The notes beneath the pieces are model-generated. The model had not been told where the DNA came from. It searched no databases and saw nothing but the letters and a program-made list of their open reading frames with translations. Shown in pieces: positions 50,225 to 63,031 of a stretch of 64,000 nt of DNA. Source of the stretch: Maylandia zebra (taxonomy: Eukaryota; Chordata; Actinopteri; Cichliformes; Cichlidae); the NCBI RefSeq assembly GCF_041146795.1, contig NC_135174.1, positions 24,514,878 to 24,578,877 of the forward strand, written 5' to 3'. Each line of letters begins with the position of its first letter. The first letter of the stretch is position 1. Position numbers and translations under genes: made by a program.

Positions 50225-51560
50225 TTTTGCTCTGACAACCCAACACAATTGGTAAAAAGGAAATGAACTACTGCTTAGAATCATGGTGATGATGTTGTAT
50301 TTCTTGGGGAAATACAACATCAGATGCACAACAACACATGACACCTACGCTGTGTCATTGTTTATCTGACAAACAGTCACAAAATGCAGCTGCAGTGCGT
50401 AAAAAAATTAGACACACTCTTAGGACTTCCTGCCAAGTCTGTGAAGGGTTATACAGCCATTTCCAAACAACACCATTCTACAGTAAGAGAGATTACTCAC
50501 AAGTGGAAAAGATTCAATCCCCTTAACACCTAGTGTAACATATTTGATACAAACCAATCTTTGTGCGCTTTTGAGACTTCTACATCATTAGAGTCCTTTA
50601 TTCTCTTAAAATACTTCCTCAATCAAATTCTAAGACATTTAAAAAAGGAAAAGAAAAGAAAATAACAAACAAATTGAAAGCCATATATGGAAATTAAATT
50701 TCAAGAAATTTTTTAATCAAATTTGTCAGATAGTTCAATAAACTCTCCAATTCGAATTTTCTGGGAATGAATTCAAATGTCCGGCTTTAAGGGCTTAAAT
50801 ATTAAAGTTCATGACAGTACAATTAGAAAAAGACTGAACAAGTATGCCTTGTTTGGAAGGGTTGCCTGAAGAAAGCCTCTTGTCTCTAAAAAAGAACACA
50901 GCAACGTGGCTTAGATTTGAAAAGTTACATCTGACCAAACAATATGACATTAGGTAAAATGTCCTTTGGACAGATGAGACCAAAGCGGAGATGTTTAGCT
51001 ATTGTGCATAGCATCATGTTTGGGAAAACCAAATAAATGGGCACAAACATCTCATAACTGTCAAGCACGGAGGTAGATGGATGAGGATTTGGGCTTGGGC
51101 ACCTCACAGTCACTGAGTCACCCAAGAACTCCTCTGTACACCAAAGTATTCTAGAGTCAGATGTGAGGCCATCTGTCCGATAGATAAAGCTTGTCTGAAA
51201 CTGGGTCATGCAACAGATCAACGCTCCCAAGCACAGCAGCAAATTTACTCAACAGAATGGCTGAAAACGCGAAAACATTCCAATGGTCTAGTCAAAGAGC
51301 AGACCTCAAACTGATTAAGATGCAATAACGGGAGGGCTGTGTATAAACAGAAAGTGGGCCAAATTTTCACCACAATGATGTGAAAGACAGAGTGATACAG
51401 AAAAGCATTCAAAAGCTATTAAGTCTATGTAGTTTTCCATATTTTTCCTCATTTTGGATTCGTTTTTAATAAATAATGTGATATGGGTGCATTGTTGTTC
51501 ATCTGAGGTTGTATTTCTCTAATTTTAAGACCTGATAAAAATAATGCTACATAGCTGTAA
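50225..51560 (+). pseudogene. Decayed Tc1-like transposon
   Basis: Plus-strand transposase phrases are readable across frames: KGCL..KSL, a form of LWTDETK, VKHGG, NSSVYQSILES, RPSVRQLKL, NWVMQQ, with many stops and shifts. Ends are inverted: tacaacatcagatgcacaac near 50314 mirrors gttgttcatctgaggttgta near 51495. Between them the element is intact in order but coding capacity is lost. A perfect 13-bp hairpin (50290-50302 with 50310-50322) lies in the left end. It separates arhgap27 exon 1a from its likely upstream promoter. Confidence 0.75.
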
Positions 51561-51569
51561 CATCTATAT

Positions 51570-53740
51570 TCTTTTTCTTCTTTCATCGAGCACTCAAAGC
51601 ACTTGGACCCATGTCTGCCTGTCCAATAATCCATTCATGGTTAGTGTTTGACATTATTATGTTAATACTGATTTACCAGAAAGGCTAATGCAGTTCCAGT
51701 TTAGAGTAATGAGCAAAAGGCTGGCAGAGATAAAAGCCTCTATGTGTGTGCGCAGAATTAGACAGGAAATGGAAGTTGCTTTCCATTTGCTGCAGAGCAA
51801 CTTCAACCTAAACTTGAGCTTGAGCAGCAGACTGAGTAATTGCTTAGCCACAAAACAGGAAGCCTGCACCGTCCTCGTCTCAGCGTCAGGCAGACGTCAC
51901 TCAGCAATCTCAGTTTGCCTGTTAAAGGCTATGTTTTTTCTACGGAGGACTCTGAATGTTTACTGCTTTTTATTATCTTCTGAAGCACATTTTAAACAAC
52001 AAATTTAGTCATACTAAAAACAAAATAAAACCACAAAAGACAGTCGTATTGCTAATAGTGCTAGCCGTATTGTTAAAATCCTTATACACTGCTTTTTAAA
52101 AGAAACTCCATAATGCCAAATCATACATACACTCAAGGCACATAAAAATGCAAAATTATAAATAATGGGGGGAAAAAGTTAACCAACATGGGTAAAATTC
52201 TCATATTTTGTCTTCTGGCATATTTTAAAGTTCAACATTCAACAATAAAATCAAACCTAACCCTTGAATTTCACACTTTATAAGTTAAAATTGGTTTACT
52301 TGCCTCATCTCTGCCTCCCAGCATTCCCCGACAGTAGTTTTTCAGTCTCGCAGCCTTGAAGCGGCACCTAAGTATCTAAACAGCCGGAGCTCAACCTGCT
52401 GCTTACATGTATCATTTCTGCTCGTTTGCCTCCCTCTTATTTCCTGTTCTGTGTGCCTCTGCGAATGCACCGAAAGAAGCAAATGGTGAGGCATTACAGC
52501 ACAAAAGCCACGAGAAATGGGAAGTCTGACTTTAACCACACTTCCCAGTGTTTTCTTTAAATGTGCTTTGTTTTCACAGAAAATTGCTCACAAAAAGCCA
52601 ATGGGATTGTCCGACCAAGTGCTGACTCAGTCTGCCATAATATTTTGCAAACACTGTGAATAAATAAACGTGGTAAACATAGAGTTTTAAGGACAGTTTA
52701 ACTCTTTTCTTATTGAAAATAACAAAGATAGTTGAATGTTTTATGTATGTGATGGGAATGCAAAAATGAAATCTTTTAAACTTAATAGAGTATGTTACCA
52801 ATAGGACCATAAGACAATACTTTAGAAAAGCAGGGTAGTTATGTGTGTAGTTGTAGCTTCATGTGTATATCTTTAAAACCAAGTACGCCCTCTGCTGGAA
52901 TTTTAGGTTAAATAAAATACACATCTAAGTCCAAATGATGATTTCCTTACTTATTTATTTTGTCTTATTCGCAGATTTGGACTGGACTGGACTAAACTGT
53001 GAATCACTGAAATACTGCGGTCTCTCTTATAAACCGATTTAAACCGTGTTTATACAGAACCGAGGAAAGAAAAAAGACACGAGATCTGAAGTAGAGCCAA
53101 GGCAATCACATTTCTGTGGATTACATTAGACACTGAAAACACTCATATCTTCATTTACGTCAAAAATACCGTCGGTGTCGTTTTTATGTTGTATATTTCC
53201 TTACACACGTGCTCAATATGGTAACAATAAAAATTAAGACATCAAAAACTATCTAGGTCTTCAGTGTGTGAAGCAATACAAACAAACCTTTAGTAAGGTA
53301 TCACAGTTGTTAAATAAACGCCTGTGAATTTTTTTAAAGGTTTTGTGTCTGTTGTTGAATGCATTTTAAAGTAATTTGTTGTTTTTGTTTAAAATCAGCA
53401 TTATCAATTGCGTTAAATCCATCAGTTTTAATCTACTTTATATGTTGATTGCTTAGTTTGCTTCTGGTAAAGACATCTTGAAGAGGTGAGGCTTGCAATT
53501 ATGAGCCATAATTTATATTTTTATTCACATTTTTGTTAGCATTTGTACTAGAGAGAAAATTCAAATGTGCTCCTGAAAGATAAGAATCATTTTGTAAGTT
53601 AAAAGCAAGTCAAATTCGGGTGATCCGGAACTACAACATTGTCGGTTAATACTACTTACTGATATAGATAGTTCCGCGTTAAGTTCACTCAAACGCCGGG
53701 GAACGTTATTATGCTGAGCAACGTATAGTATTTTTTTCAC
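51570..53740. other. Intergenic / arhgap27 upstream region
   Basis: No coding sequence was recognised. Near 52.30-52.52 kb a GC-richer patch could supply an untranslated arhgap27 first exon on the minus strand ending GAGGCAA|gtaaac at about 52305. This is only a candidate by base composition and splice-site match. Confidence 0.3.
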
Positions 53741-53748
53741 AAGTACAG

Positions 53749-53864
53749 AAGCCCCGCGATAAGCAGGGCATCAAAAAATTAGTTATAACTCATATTGTTC
53801 CTCTCCACGGAAATCTTTAGTAAAAGGCGAAAGATTTATACGATCTGAAGAGAAACATGAGTGT
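53749..53864 (-). ncRNA. RNU5: U5 spliceosomal snRNA
   Basis: The minus strand reads as a full 116-nt U5 snRNA, the length of human U5. The invariant loop 1, CGCCTTTTACTAAAGAT (with flanking TCTTT), which holds exon ends during splicing, is intact. Stem I pairs ACTCAT near the 5' end with ATGAGT near 53785; these bases differ from human but still pair, a compensatory change. The Sm site AATTTTTTG is followed by a perfect 3' stem-loop, GCCCTGC ... GCGGGGC. A proximal sequence element lies upstream at the right distance. All this suggests a working gene and not one of the many snRNA pseudogenes. Alone between arhgap27 and mfsd13a; no U1, U2, U4 or U6 was seen nearby. Confidence 0.95.
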
Positions 53865-53907
53865 ACTACTGAATGTAGTGACCCGGGGAGGTGTGATTTT
53901 CCGACAT

Positions 53908-53928
53908 ACCCATTACACTCACGGTGTC
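53908..53928 (-). promoter_or_regulatory. RNU5: U5 proximal sequence element (PSE)
   Basis: Minus-strand GACACCGTGAGTGTAATGGG closely resembles vertebrate snRNA PSEs (human U1: GACCGTGTGTGTAAAGAG). It covers about -44 to -64 from the U5 start, the usual position for SNAPc binding. No TATA box follows, as expected for an RNA polymerase II snRNA gene. Confidence 0.8.
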
Positions 53929-54082
53929 GTTGAGCTGAACTCAAACGTGCATAGTTTGAATACTGTACTTTGGGATCTACTTTATATAAATATACAAAAC
54001 ACTTTATATATATTTAAAAAATCTATATGAATTGCTTTAGAGCGAAAACGTAGGTTTAAAAGGAGTTGGCGTACTAGGCCCG

Positions 54083-54097
54083 ATGCATGATGGGTAA
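54083..54097 (-). promoter_or_regulatory. RNU5: Candidate U5 distal sequence element (ZNF143/Staf site)
   Basis: Minus-strand TTACCCATCATGCAT matches the ZNF143/Staf core (CCCATNATGC) and overlaps an octamer-like ATGCAT. It lies about 220 bp upstream of the U5 start, the classic distance of a snRNA distal element. Confidence 0.6.
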
Positions 54098-55669
54098 TAT
54101 TCTATTTCAGGCTAAAATACTGCACTCGGGAAGCTTTGCTAGGTCTGTAACTGAGCAGAAACGATACTGTGACTAAATTAATTATTAAGTGATTAGAAAT
54201 AAGGAAAATAAGTGCAAAAAATAGGAAAAAGGTTTACGCAGGCGCAACACACCGTTAGGATGGGCTTTGGAACGAGAGAAGTCCTTCCTACTACTTCCGT
54301 CTTCGCACAGCTAACCGCCCCCCTCCTTTTAAGTTAAACGGTTAAAAAACAAAACAAATAGCGTAAGAAACACTTTTAGCGATCAAAATCATTTTTGTTT
54401 GATCCTCCAATGGAGACTCTGGGGTGTTTCCGGCCCTTCCTATCACAAAAATATGAATATACTTTTCTATTCTATTTCTATTTTGAACCCTAAAGAAAAT
54501 CAATGTTTCAACTGCACTAATTTCAGTTTATGTCCTATGTACATTTCATTTTACGATCATAAATCCTGATTAAGCTTTGAGGTTATCTGCCTGGGTTACT
54601 GTTCGAGTATCACACAAGCACAAGAAAATCAGGGGCCCAGTACTTCAGTATGGAAAAAAATCCAAGTTTGTCATGGATGGAAAGTAAGTGAATGTGCAGT
54701 AAGTGAATGGATAGATATAGATGAATAGATTTTTTTCCTGAAAGAGAAATAGCTTAGTAGATTAGTTCACCAGAATATACAAAAAATTCTCCCAAATTCA
54801 GGGCGATGTCTTCTTAACAAAGTACAACAAATGAAATCAAATGCAAAATTTTCAGTAGCTCAGAAATCAAGAAAGGCATTAAGGGATGTCTTTAAACCTG
54901 AAATACTTGACCCAGTTATCTTCAAATTAACAGCAGTGACCTTTGCCTGACAGGGCTATAAATGATTTTCATATGCAAACTTTTTGGTGTATATTTAAAC
55001 TGCGAATGGTTCATCACACTGTTAAGGTTTTTATTTCAAGTTTGTTGTGTAGTAAAGAGCATAGAATAACTCCCAATTTAAAATAAAGAGTTTGATTAAC
55101 TCTCAACACAGAGGTTTATTTGTGGCACTGTCTCACATTCTTTGTAATCGTCTGGAAAAAAACAATTGAAAAGAGAATTGAGTGAGTGGCTACTGGCATA
55201 ATTTCCTTGTTTCAGTTTCCATCACCACAGGACTAAAAGTAAAATGTTAGAAGTACAACGGACGAACGGCAGTGTTGTGCAAATGCATCATCAATACTGA
55301 CGTATTACAAAATACAGTTCTCAACATCAAAGTGGCATTCTGTGTGAAACATGTACAGCAAAATGATCAACTTGTGTTTTCATGCAGTATCAACAGCACT
55401 TTCAACACAACGTACTTACATTGGAAATTCTTCATCAACTTGTTAAGAAAAGTTAGAAATCAGAACCGGAGCTCTGTTGTAAACCTACCCTCCTTTTGCT
55501 TTTCCAAACAGGCTGACGGTGCTGACAATTTAAAGATCAGCAAAGACGTTCAGACTGCGCTCAACACCAGAATTACACGTAAAGAGGGCACCCGATCTCT
55601 TCTCCCCTTGGTCCAAAAGATTGATTGGTTTTACTGATGTTTTGGTCATCGGTTCAAATATAAATATAC

Positions 55670-55675
55670 TTTATT
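55670..55675 (-). terminator. mfsd13a: Candidate mfsd13a polyadenylation signal
   Basis: AATAAA on the minus strand about 240 nt after the stop; another lies at 55785-55790, about 125 nt after the stop. Either leaves about 1.8 kb before the U5 gene. Confidence 0.4.
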
Positions 55676-55910
55676 ATTTTAATATAAAAAGAATAAGGCA
55701 GATTTCAACATGTTCATTTCCACATGGATTAGTGAGCCCGCTGTGCATTTTCCACTGTACACAAAGCCACATGATCTGTAAGAGTTTATTGCACAGAACG
55801 CCAAGCTGCAGAAAAAGGGCGGAGCAGCTCATCTTCTTCCAAGACATTATCAAAAAGGACTGTAAAAGCTAATGACGTAAAAGTGTCCATGTGCAACTTC
55901 GCCCAACAGT

Positions 55911-58900
55911 TCATATGGCCTTGACATCGATAAGGTGGCCTTGCTGGGCCCCCTGCCGCAGGGCTTTGATCCCTTGCAGCTTGCGGCCATGAAGCGTGAA
56001 GCGAGACCAGGCCACCAGCTGGAGCAGGGCACAGGTGATAGGCACAAACACCAACATGTAGAAGCAGCCCAGGCGTAGAGGCGGATTCCCTGAGCTGGAG
56101 GCGACGTGAGACCCAGAAACTGAGTCCTTGACAGAATCTCTCTCAAAGATATCATAACCTGGAGACGACAAAATTAATCACATTAAATTTGACTCTTTTT
56201 TTCCTGAAGCCATACTTAAATATGAAAACAGTAAGAGTTAATGAGGATCCTATTGATGAAAGAAACTAAAGTAAAGCTAGTGAGGCAAAACAAAAACGTG
56301 TCACTAGGATATATTTTAAGAGCACGACTGGCATAAAGCGATGCTTGTCTAACAGGTTATATTTGGGGAAACTGGTTTGTTAGCCTTAAAAAACACATCC
56401 AAAGAGGAAGTGAGCAGAGACCATAGAAAAGTCAGTAACATCCAGCTATAGTGGGTGAATTCATGCAAAGCTGGTGTCGCAATTTTCCTAACTTTGAGGC
56501 AAGTGACTGATAAGTACGTGGCTTGGCTCTGGATACACCCCCTTTGGCTTAGATCGTTTTTCCTATCAGCAGAAACAACTTCACTGACTCTGTCCAGTTA
56601 AACAACCTCATCCAAGTCTTAGTAAGAAGGTAAATATACATGTTTACAATGTTTTTTTTCTTCTTAAAATTACATTAATTCTTTGTTGGCTGCCAGGTCA
56701 CTTGTGCTGACCGTCCACAAATGGGCAAACAATTAATGCAAAGTTAAACAAGTCTGCAAAACAAGTGTAAAACAGATTGATTTTTTTTCCTATCCTGTTC
56801 AGGTTCTAGAAAACTAAATAAAAAAAAATGAGATTACAAAAGAAGCCTGTTTAATCAGGTAAATGCCAAAGATTTGATGAGTGGCTTTTTTGTTTTGTCA
56901 TTTGCAAGATAAACTAACCACAAAACAGCAATTTATGTCATCTGTCTAGTTCAACTTGTTGTGCAAGTCACACACATGTATTTTAACTCTAGTTGAACGC
57001 TCAAAACTTTATCAACACACATATCAACAGAGTGTGTGAGCCTGTAGTAATTTGTGTCAGCTTGGGAATCGCACATGAAAGCAGCGCCTTGGAGCAAGCT
57101 TGGAAAAACCTGTGTCCTCATGAGGTCCAAGGCTGAGAGTTTCTGTTTGTACCTGTGTAAACACAGAGCAGCCATGTGCCAATGAGTGGGGCGAATGTCT
57201 GCCCGGGTTTGGTCATCAAGGCAACCATGCCGAAGACGAGAGCAGAGGCGGCTTGCTGACGTCGGTTTACCACAAAGTCCTCATCCACCAGATCAGAAAT
57301 CACCAGTTTCAGGAGTTTGCATGTCCCCTCGGTGAACACGCGGTTACTAGAAAATGGAGACGTAATGTTACAGCGTGGAAACATCAGCTGTAATACAGGT
57401 TATCATGCAAAAAGCCTTTGTTCAGAGCAGTCAGAGCATGCTAAGGTGTGTCCGAGTATGAAATACAGTAACAACTTCATCGCTTTTAGCTGGAAAGTTT
57501 TAGTGAGCTTCACCCACAAGTTTAACCACTTTACCACAGCTGTGACTAAAATTATCAATGAGCTATGAAAGCACTCAAATGCTGTTGATAGCTATAAGAA
57601 CAGCAAGACCACTAATAGTCTAAAAACTGCATGAAAATCAATCGCTTGTGGCATTAAAATGTTATATGTGTATATGGGACTATACAGATAACACAAATAG
57701 TACAATTACAGTTAAGAGTAGACCAATTTCAGAATTGTGGCTAATTTCTAGAGACAGCATTTATAACCCCCCTCAAAAAAAGGGTCTCTGCAAATGGCAT
57801 GCCCAAAGGAATTCTGGGTTTGTGTATGCAGCTTTGAAAATGATAAACCGTTAAAAACAAGCACAAAAAGAACCAGCCAAACTGCCACACATCCATGAAG
57901 CGTGTGCAGATGTGTGTGCACGGCCATACCTAGCAATGAAGACACACAGCAGATAAATGTGGTCAGCCCCTGCTAGCAGCATAGCCACACTAAGTCCCAG
58001 TTTGAGCATAAATAGCCAGCGGATAACCTGGTAAACCCCGTAACGCTGGCACAGTGTCAGGAAATACAAGTTGTTCAGGTGTGGAGCAATATAAGAGATT
58101 CCTGTGTGGAGCAGAAGCAGAGCTGCGTTAAAAATTAAAACTATAAAACAGCAGAAAAATAATTTGAGAGAAAGCGAGTGGAAAGCCAAAAAACCCCAAA
58201 CAATACATATAAGTAAAAATTTTGCAATTCATTCAAAGGTTCTGGTGCTACACATAAGTAAAAAAAAAATGTGTGGTAGCTTTTATTGTCATGTCTCAGA
58301 TTTGGAATCACTTGCCTGAAGAGATCAGGCTTGCAGAATTAGTAACCACCTTTGAATCACTTCTTATAGACTAGTTTCAATGTTTTTAAGGGCCTCACTA
58401 ACAAAAATATATTGCTCAAAAAAAATGAAATGCAAAGTCTGTTAAATTTCTGGGACATCAGCTTGTCTAGTTAGAAGCATAAACTGCTGTGAAACAATTT
58501 CAACTGCTTGTTTGCAAATTAAATTGGCAACAGGTCCACCAAAGATATGGCTCTCCAGACCATCACTGACCCACTGCTAAACTGGTCATGCTGGTTGATG
58601 CTGCAAACAGCATAACGTTCGCCAAGCCTCTTTCATACCATCTGGCCCTCATGCCACCTTCATGGAGTCAGTTCCTGAGAGTCTGATCAGAAACATGCAA
58701 ATAGAGTGAAGTGAAATCACTGAAGGTCATTCTACGCTGCTCCTCATGTTCTTTCTTGATCAAAAGAGCAGATGCTGGCTTGTCTACTGGGTTGATGTCT
58801 GCCCAGTTCTCCTCATATAACAACCCTCTCCTGCTACCTCCTGTAAACTATTGTACAGTTAGTATTGTATAGTTATAATTATAGTATTGTTAGTTAGTAA

Positions 58901-61900
58901 TTAGTACCCTTTTATCCCTTAATTTTACAAAAAATCTAGCATGTTATTTATTTTTAAATTCTAGTTTTATATATCTTGGAGATATATCTTTTATATACTT
59001 ATAAATGCACCATAGGGAGGCTTGGGGTGAAACAGCATTTCGGACAATAAAGCTCTTGAATCTTGAACTTGACACAGCAAACCTGATGTGCATCTGCCAT
59101 CCTAGAGGAGCCAGACTCTGTGTGCAAGCTACGTGTGCTGCAGGTACCATCACATGCTAACTGAAGTGACAAAGACACCAGGAAAAGCAAAACTGGAGAA
59201 AAATCAGTCAGCATATAAGGAAACAGCACTCCTCTGTGGCCACAAGGTGCAAAATCATTCCATTTGTGGGGTTGTTGTCTTGTTTTTGACTCTCCAGGAC
59301 ACATATTCTCACTTGAGTTTGAATCCAAGCAGGTGAAATAGATTCACAGTGGTTCATGCTTTCTACCTAGACAGATGAATTTCCCAGAGGTTTAACTAAC
59401 TTTGCGTGACACTATGAAGATCAAGTGCTCACTTCATTCTTTTCAAATGAGTTTCTTCTTTCATATAATTGTTTAATTTTTTTTTAATAGATCAACCACT
59501 TATTTTCTGTGACTTTTATTTAGTTCTCTTTCTGCATTTGCTTTTCTGTCAAAGCAATCTGCAAACTATTTTCTTAAAGGTGCTATATAAATAAAGGTTA
59601 ATTATATATTTTAATATGCCACTACTCATGGTTTAAATGTATGCATTGCAGTGTGTTTTCCAAGCATTTTTCCTCACATAACAGTGTTAAACATTAAAAT
59701 AACTTCTTTATTTTAATATTCCTATTGGTAACTTCCTATTCACTAAAATTTAAGTCACTATATCAAATATACAATTTCTTATCTCTTGCTGTGCAAAGCA
59801 TCCATTACAAACACTTGTGTAAATCATTTACTGCATCTCAACTGGATCTTACCAAGTAAAATTGAACCCGTAGAGGCAGAGATGTTGTCAGATAAGAGAT
59901 GTTCTAAGAAAAGAGGGAAGAAGTTGCTGTTGAAGTGGCAGTGAAACACCTGCAAACAGAAGCAGAAGTGACAGATAAACTAAGATGATTATTTTATTCT
60001 AAATTAAAAGTAGTTTGTTGCTTGGACCTGTAGCAGTTTTCTTTAATTAAACACCAAGAAAACAAATGAAATGTTTTCTGATTTTAGTGCGAGCAGGAAA
60101 ACCACAAATATTTAGCTAATAATATTAATTATGAAAGTTCAACAAGTGTCATTTACAAGAAGGGCTGCACTTCATGTGGAAAGACAAACACTGGAGGGCA
60201 GTCTAACTTTTATCTTGCATTGTCTATCATTAATAACAAGAACAAACTCACTAAGACTGTAAAGGTTTGTACTAAGATTGCACGTCAAAAACAAACATGG
60301 GCTCACACGGCTTTAAGACTTTTAAAGGCTGACCTGAATCAGGTTCATTGACACGAACCACATGAAGTTCCTGTGTCTGGACAGCTGCTTGAGATACTGT
60401 CCAATAGTGACAGGTTTTTCCGGGTGGTTAAGTGGAGCATGGCCAACGTTTAGTCTGTGATAACAGACACACACGAAAAGATGTGAGAAAGGAGAAAACA
60501 CAGTATGAAAATTTCTCATATTATTCACACTTTTAAATTCTTACTCTTTGAGTGCTGATGCATCATCTTGTTTTGGATGGATTTCCTTTATAAAACGGCG
60601 CTGGAGCATTCGAGACACTAAGAAAAACCCCAAGACGGAAAAAGCTGCCAGAGTTACACAGAAGATACGGAAGGAGTAAAAGTCCTCTTTATCCCAGAAA
60701 GAGTAGGACAGAAAGACGGAGAAAGACCCCAGAGCGCTGAACACCGAGCAGTGAAAGTTGAGGCGTGTGCGATCGGTGGCAGATACAGCGAGGTCCGCCA
60801 ATAGGGCGCTGTGGTGGAGATCCACCATAGTGAGAAAGCCATCGTAGAGACACAGGCACAGCAGGAACTGCAGGCCTGGACTGGCCCAAGCCACCCAGAA
60901 GGCCAGGAAGGACACAGCGAAGAGAGGACCATTTGTGGCGAGGGCCTTCAGACGCTTCAGCACCACCTCTGGATTTGTGATCTGAGAGCCGGCTCTGGGT
61001 GGAAAAACGAAACACATAACAAATCTTTAGACGCGTTTTGTGATAATTAACCAACTTCCCTGGTACAGACAGACAGGTTATTGCAGACAGCCCCGTATAT
61101 CATGATGTCAAGCAGCGGAGAGATTCTTAAAATAAAAAAGGGAAAAAGTGCGTATCTCTGGCATAAAAAACGTGTAGTTGTATTAAATGTAACAAACTTC
61201 AACAGAATGATGTGACCAGCTTTATAACATCACTGCCTTAGAACAACACAGAGAAGGTTTGCTTAGTGATATAACAATGTAAACACAGAAAGCAGACAAA
61301 TGTTTGACAAAGTGCTCTGATGGCGTCAAACACTTGGGTGTGTATGAGTGTCTAAGAGATACTTGGCTAGTATGGGTGAGAAATGAGAAGCGATCAGAGT
61401 CCGAATGAAGATTATATCTGGAATTTTAAGATCATTCTACAAAGATGACTTTATGTTGTTGAATCAGGAGTATCTCTCCAAGTTCGAGGCAAGTAGATGA
61501 ACTGTGCTGACACATAACAAGAACTATGAGGTGTCTCTTCAGAGAAAAAAAACTTCTCTTTTTCGAAAGAAGATGTGCAACCGACAAAAATATCCCAGAA
61601 AGAACTAAATTCTATTGCACAACATTAGTGTCTCTTCCAAATGACTCCAACTACGTAAATGACCTTTTTTTTGGAATATCTATTGTGTGTGGTCACGTCA
61701 ACATTTCTAAAGCCTGTGCAAACAGTTAACTTGTTTTTCTGCAGTCTTTTGCACATTCATAAACAACTATTTACAACTGTGTTTGTTCCACAAAAAGTAG
61801 AAGAAAGTAAAGATGCAGATACTCACTGAGGAGAGCTGAGAAAGGCGCGGTCACTCAGCCAGCCGAAGAGAGGGTCATTCAGACTGTTCCAGATAAGGAA

Positions 61901-63031
61901 GACAGTCTTTGGAGCAGCAGAAAAATAATGTTAAATAAAAATCAGTGGATGATGGTGCATACAGGATTACCATTAATCTTAAATTGGTTCCAATATAGAA
62001 TCTGTTCTTCTGTGTAGTTTCAACCTTATTGTTTTGCCATAATGTATTTTGTTTCATTTAATTTAACTATTTGCTTTTATTTATGCTTTTGTCTTATTGG
62101 TTTTATTCGGTGTTACAGCAGCACAAGACAATGTGTTGTGTCCAATGACAGTAAAAAAAGACAGATGTAGCCACCATGATGTCATCCATTGGTTTGTGGA
62201 GTCCTGTTATGAAACCTGAAGCTTTTCACTATCTAAGAGGTGGATCTGGCTGTGATACTGCTGGATGTTCACTGGTTAACGACTTTTCAATCACATGTTG
62301 TTAGCCAAGTCCTCAACTTACTCTGGATAATCCTCTTTTCTGACAACAAAAATGGCCAAAACATACAATTTTGGATTTAATTTTGTATTCAGTCTGACCT
62401 GAAATGAGTGACTGAGCCCATAAACTCATCATGAAAGTGTTTATAGAGTTACGGGGCAATGGTGCTTTTCCCATAAACTTCTATAGGACTGAAAGTTATT
62501 TTGCAACCACAGGTTATCACCCCTGGTAGCATTAATAATAAATACAGGTTTAAGGCCATGTTGTTTTCCCTTTTAGACCCAGAAGCTGCTATCAGTAAAA
62601 GAAAGATCCATTTTTCACTGTCCAATTTTAGTCTCATGAAGAGCTGACAGACTTTACGATAAATAAGTTATATTTCATAATGAAGATTTCTGTTTTTCTG
62701 GTACAAAAAAAGGTAATTAAATAACAAAAGCAAAACGATGAGCACACTCTCAGCGACACTGGACTGGTAAATTAGAGTTGGATTTCTAATCTGAATTAAA
62801 CATCCAAATTTAAATCACGTGTTTAATCTCAGAATCACAGTTTCAGGCATTCTTTAGACTCACCTCTCCCACCCAGAAGGAGATTTTATCGATCTTGTAG
62901 ATGGAGACAAACATCTCCACGTAGTAGAGCAGGAACACATTGTGCAGGATGGATGTAAACAGAGCCAAAGAGCCATAGAGCAGCGCAGTAGAGAGGACAC
63001 CTTGCCAGCAACCCCAGACCCTTGTGCCCAT
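55911..63031 (-). CDS. mfsd13a: MFSD13A/TMEM180-like transporter (complete, 8 exons)
   Basis: Multi-pass membrane protein of the major facilitator superfamily; the substrate is not established. Coding exons: 63031-62864, 61906-61827, 60994-60545, 60454-60334, 59949-59853, 58101-57930, 57346-57153, 56158-55911; 1530 nt, 509 aa (human TMEM180 517). All junctions are GT-AG and in frame. Readable landmarks are [20 protein letters not shown] (helix 1), [16 protein letters not shown] (MFS motif A-like loop), [24 protein letters not shown]-like [81 protein letters not shown] and [11 protein letters not shown]. Human MFSD13A is on chromosome 10, not 17, so this may be the fish 'mfsd13a-like' paralogue. 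Family identity secure, paralogue name less so. Confidence 0.93.
58400..58830 (-). pseudogene. Second-family Tc1-like transposase fragment
   Basis: The minus strand reads a degenerate transposase: [38 protein letters not shown], and a form of VWRSxGERY followed by GSVMVWG-like remnants. The helix-turn-helix phrase VSxQTVRNRLHEGGLRAR is typical of a fish/amphibian Tc1-like family different from the other copies in this window. It carries several stops. Located in the mfsd13a intron between exons 5 and 6. Confidence 0.6.
58840..59070 (+). mobile_element. Possible LINE 3' tail
   Basis: AT-rich sequence ending aacagcatttcggacaataa then agctcttgaatcttgaact, the style of ending of L2/Rex1-like fish LINEs (hATTTCG ... 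ACAATAAA ... GAATCTTGAA). No coding part remains. Confidence 0.4.

Noticed and set aside
50925-51242. 105-codon minus-strand ORF
   Set aside because: Antisense of the plus-strand Tc1 remnant.
55272-55637. 121-codon plus-strand ORF
   Set aside because: Opposite to and just beyond the mfsd13a 3' end, with no recognisable motif; no evidence of a gene.
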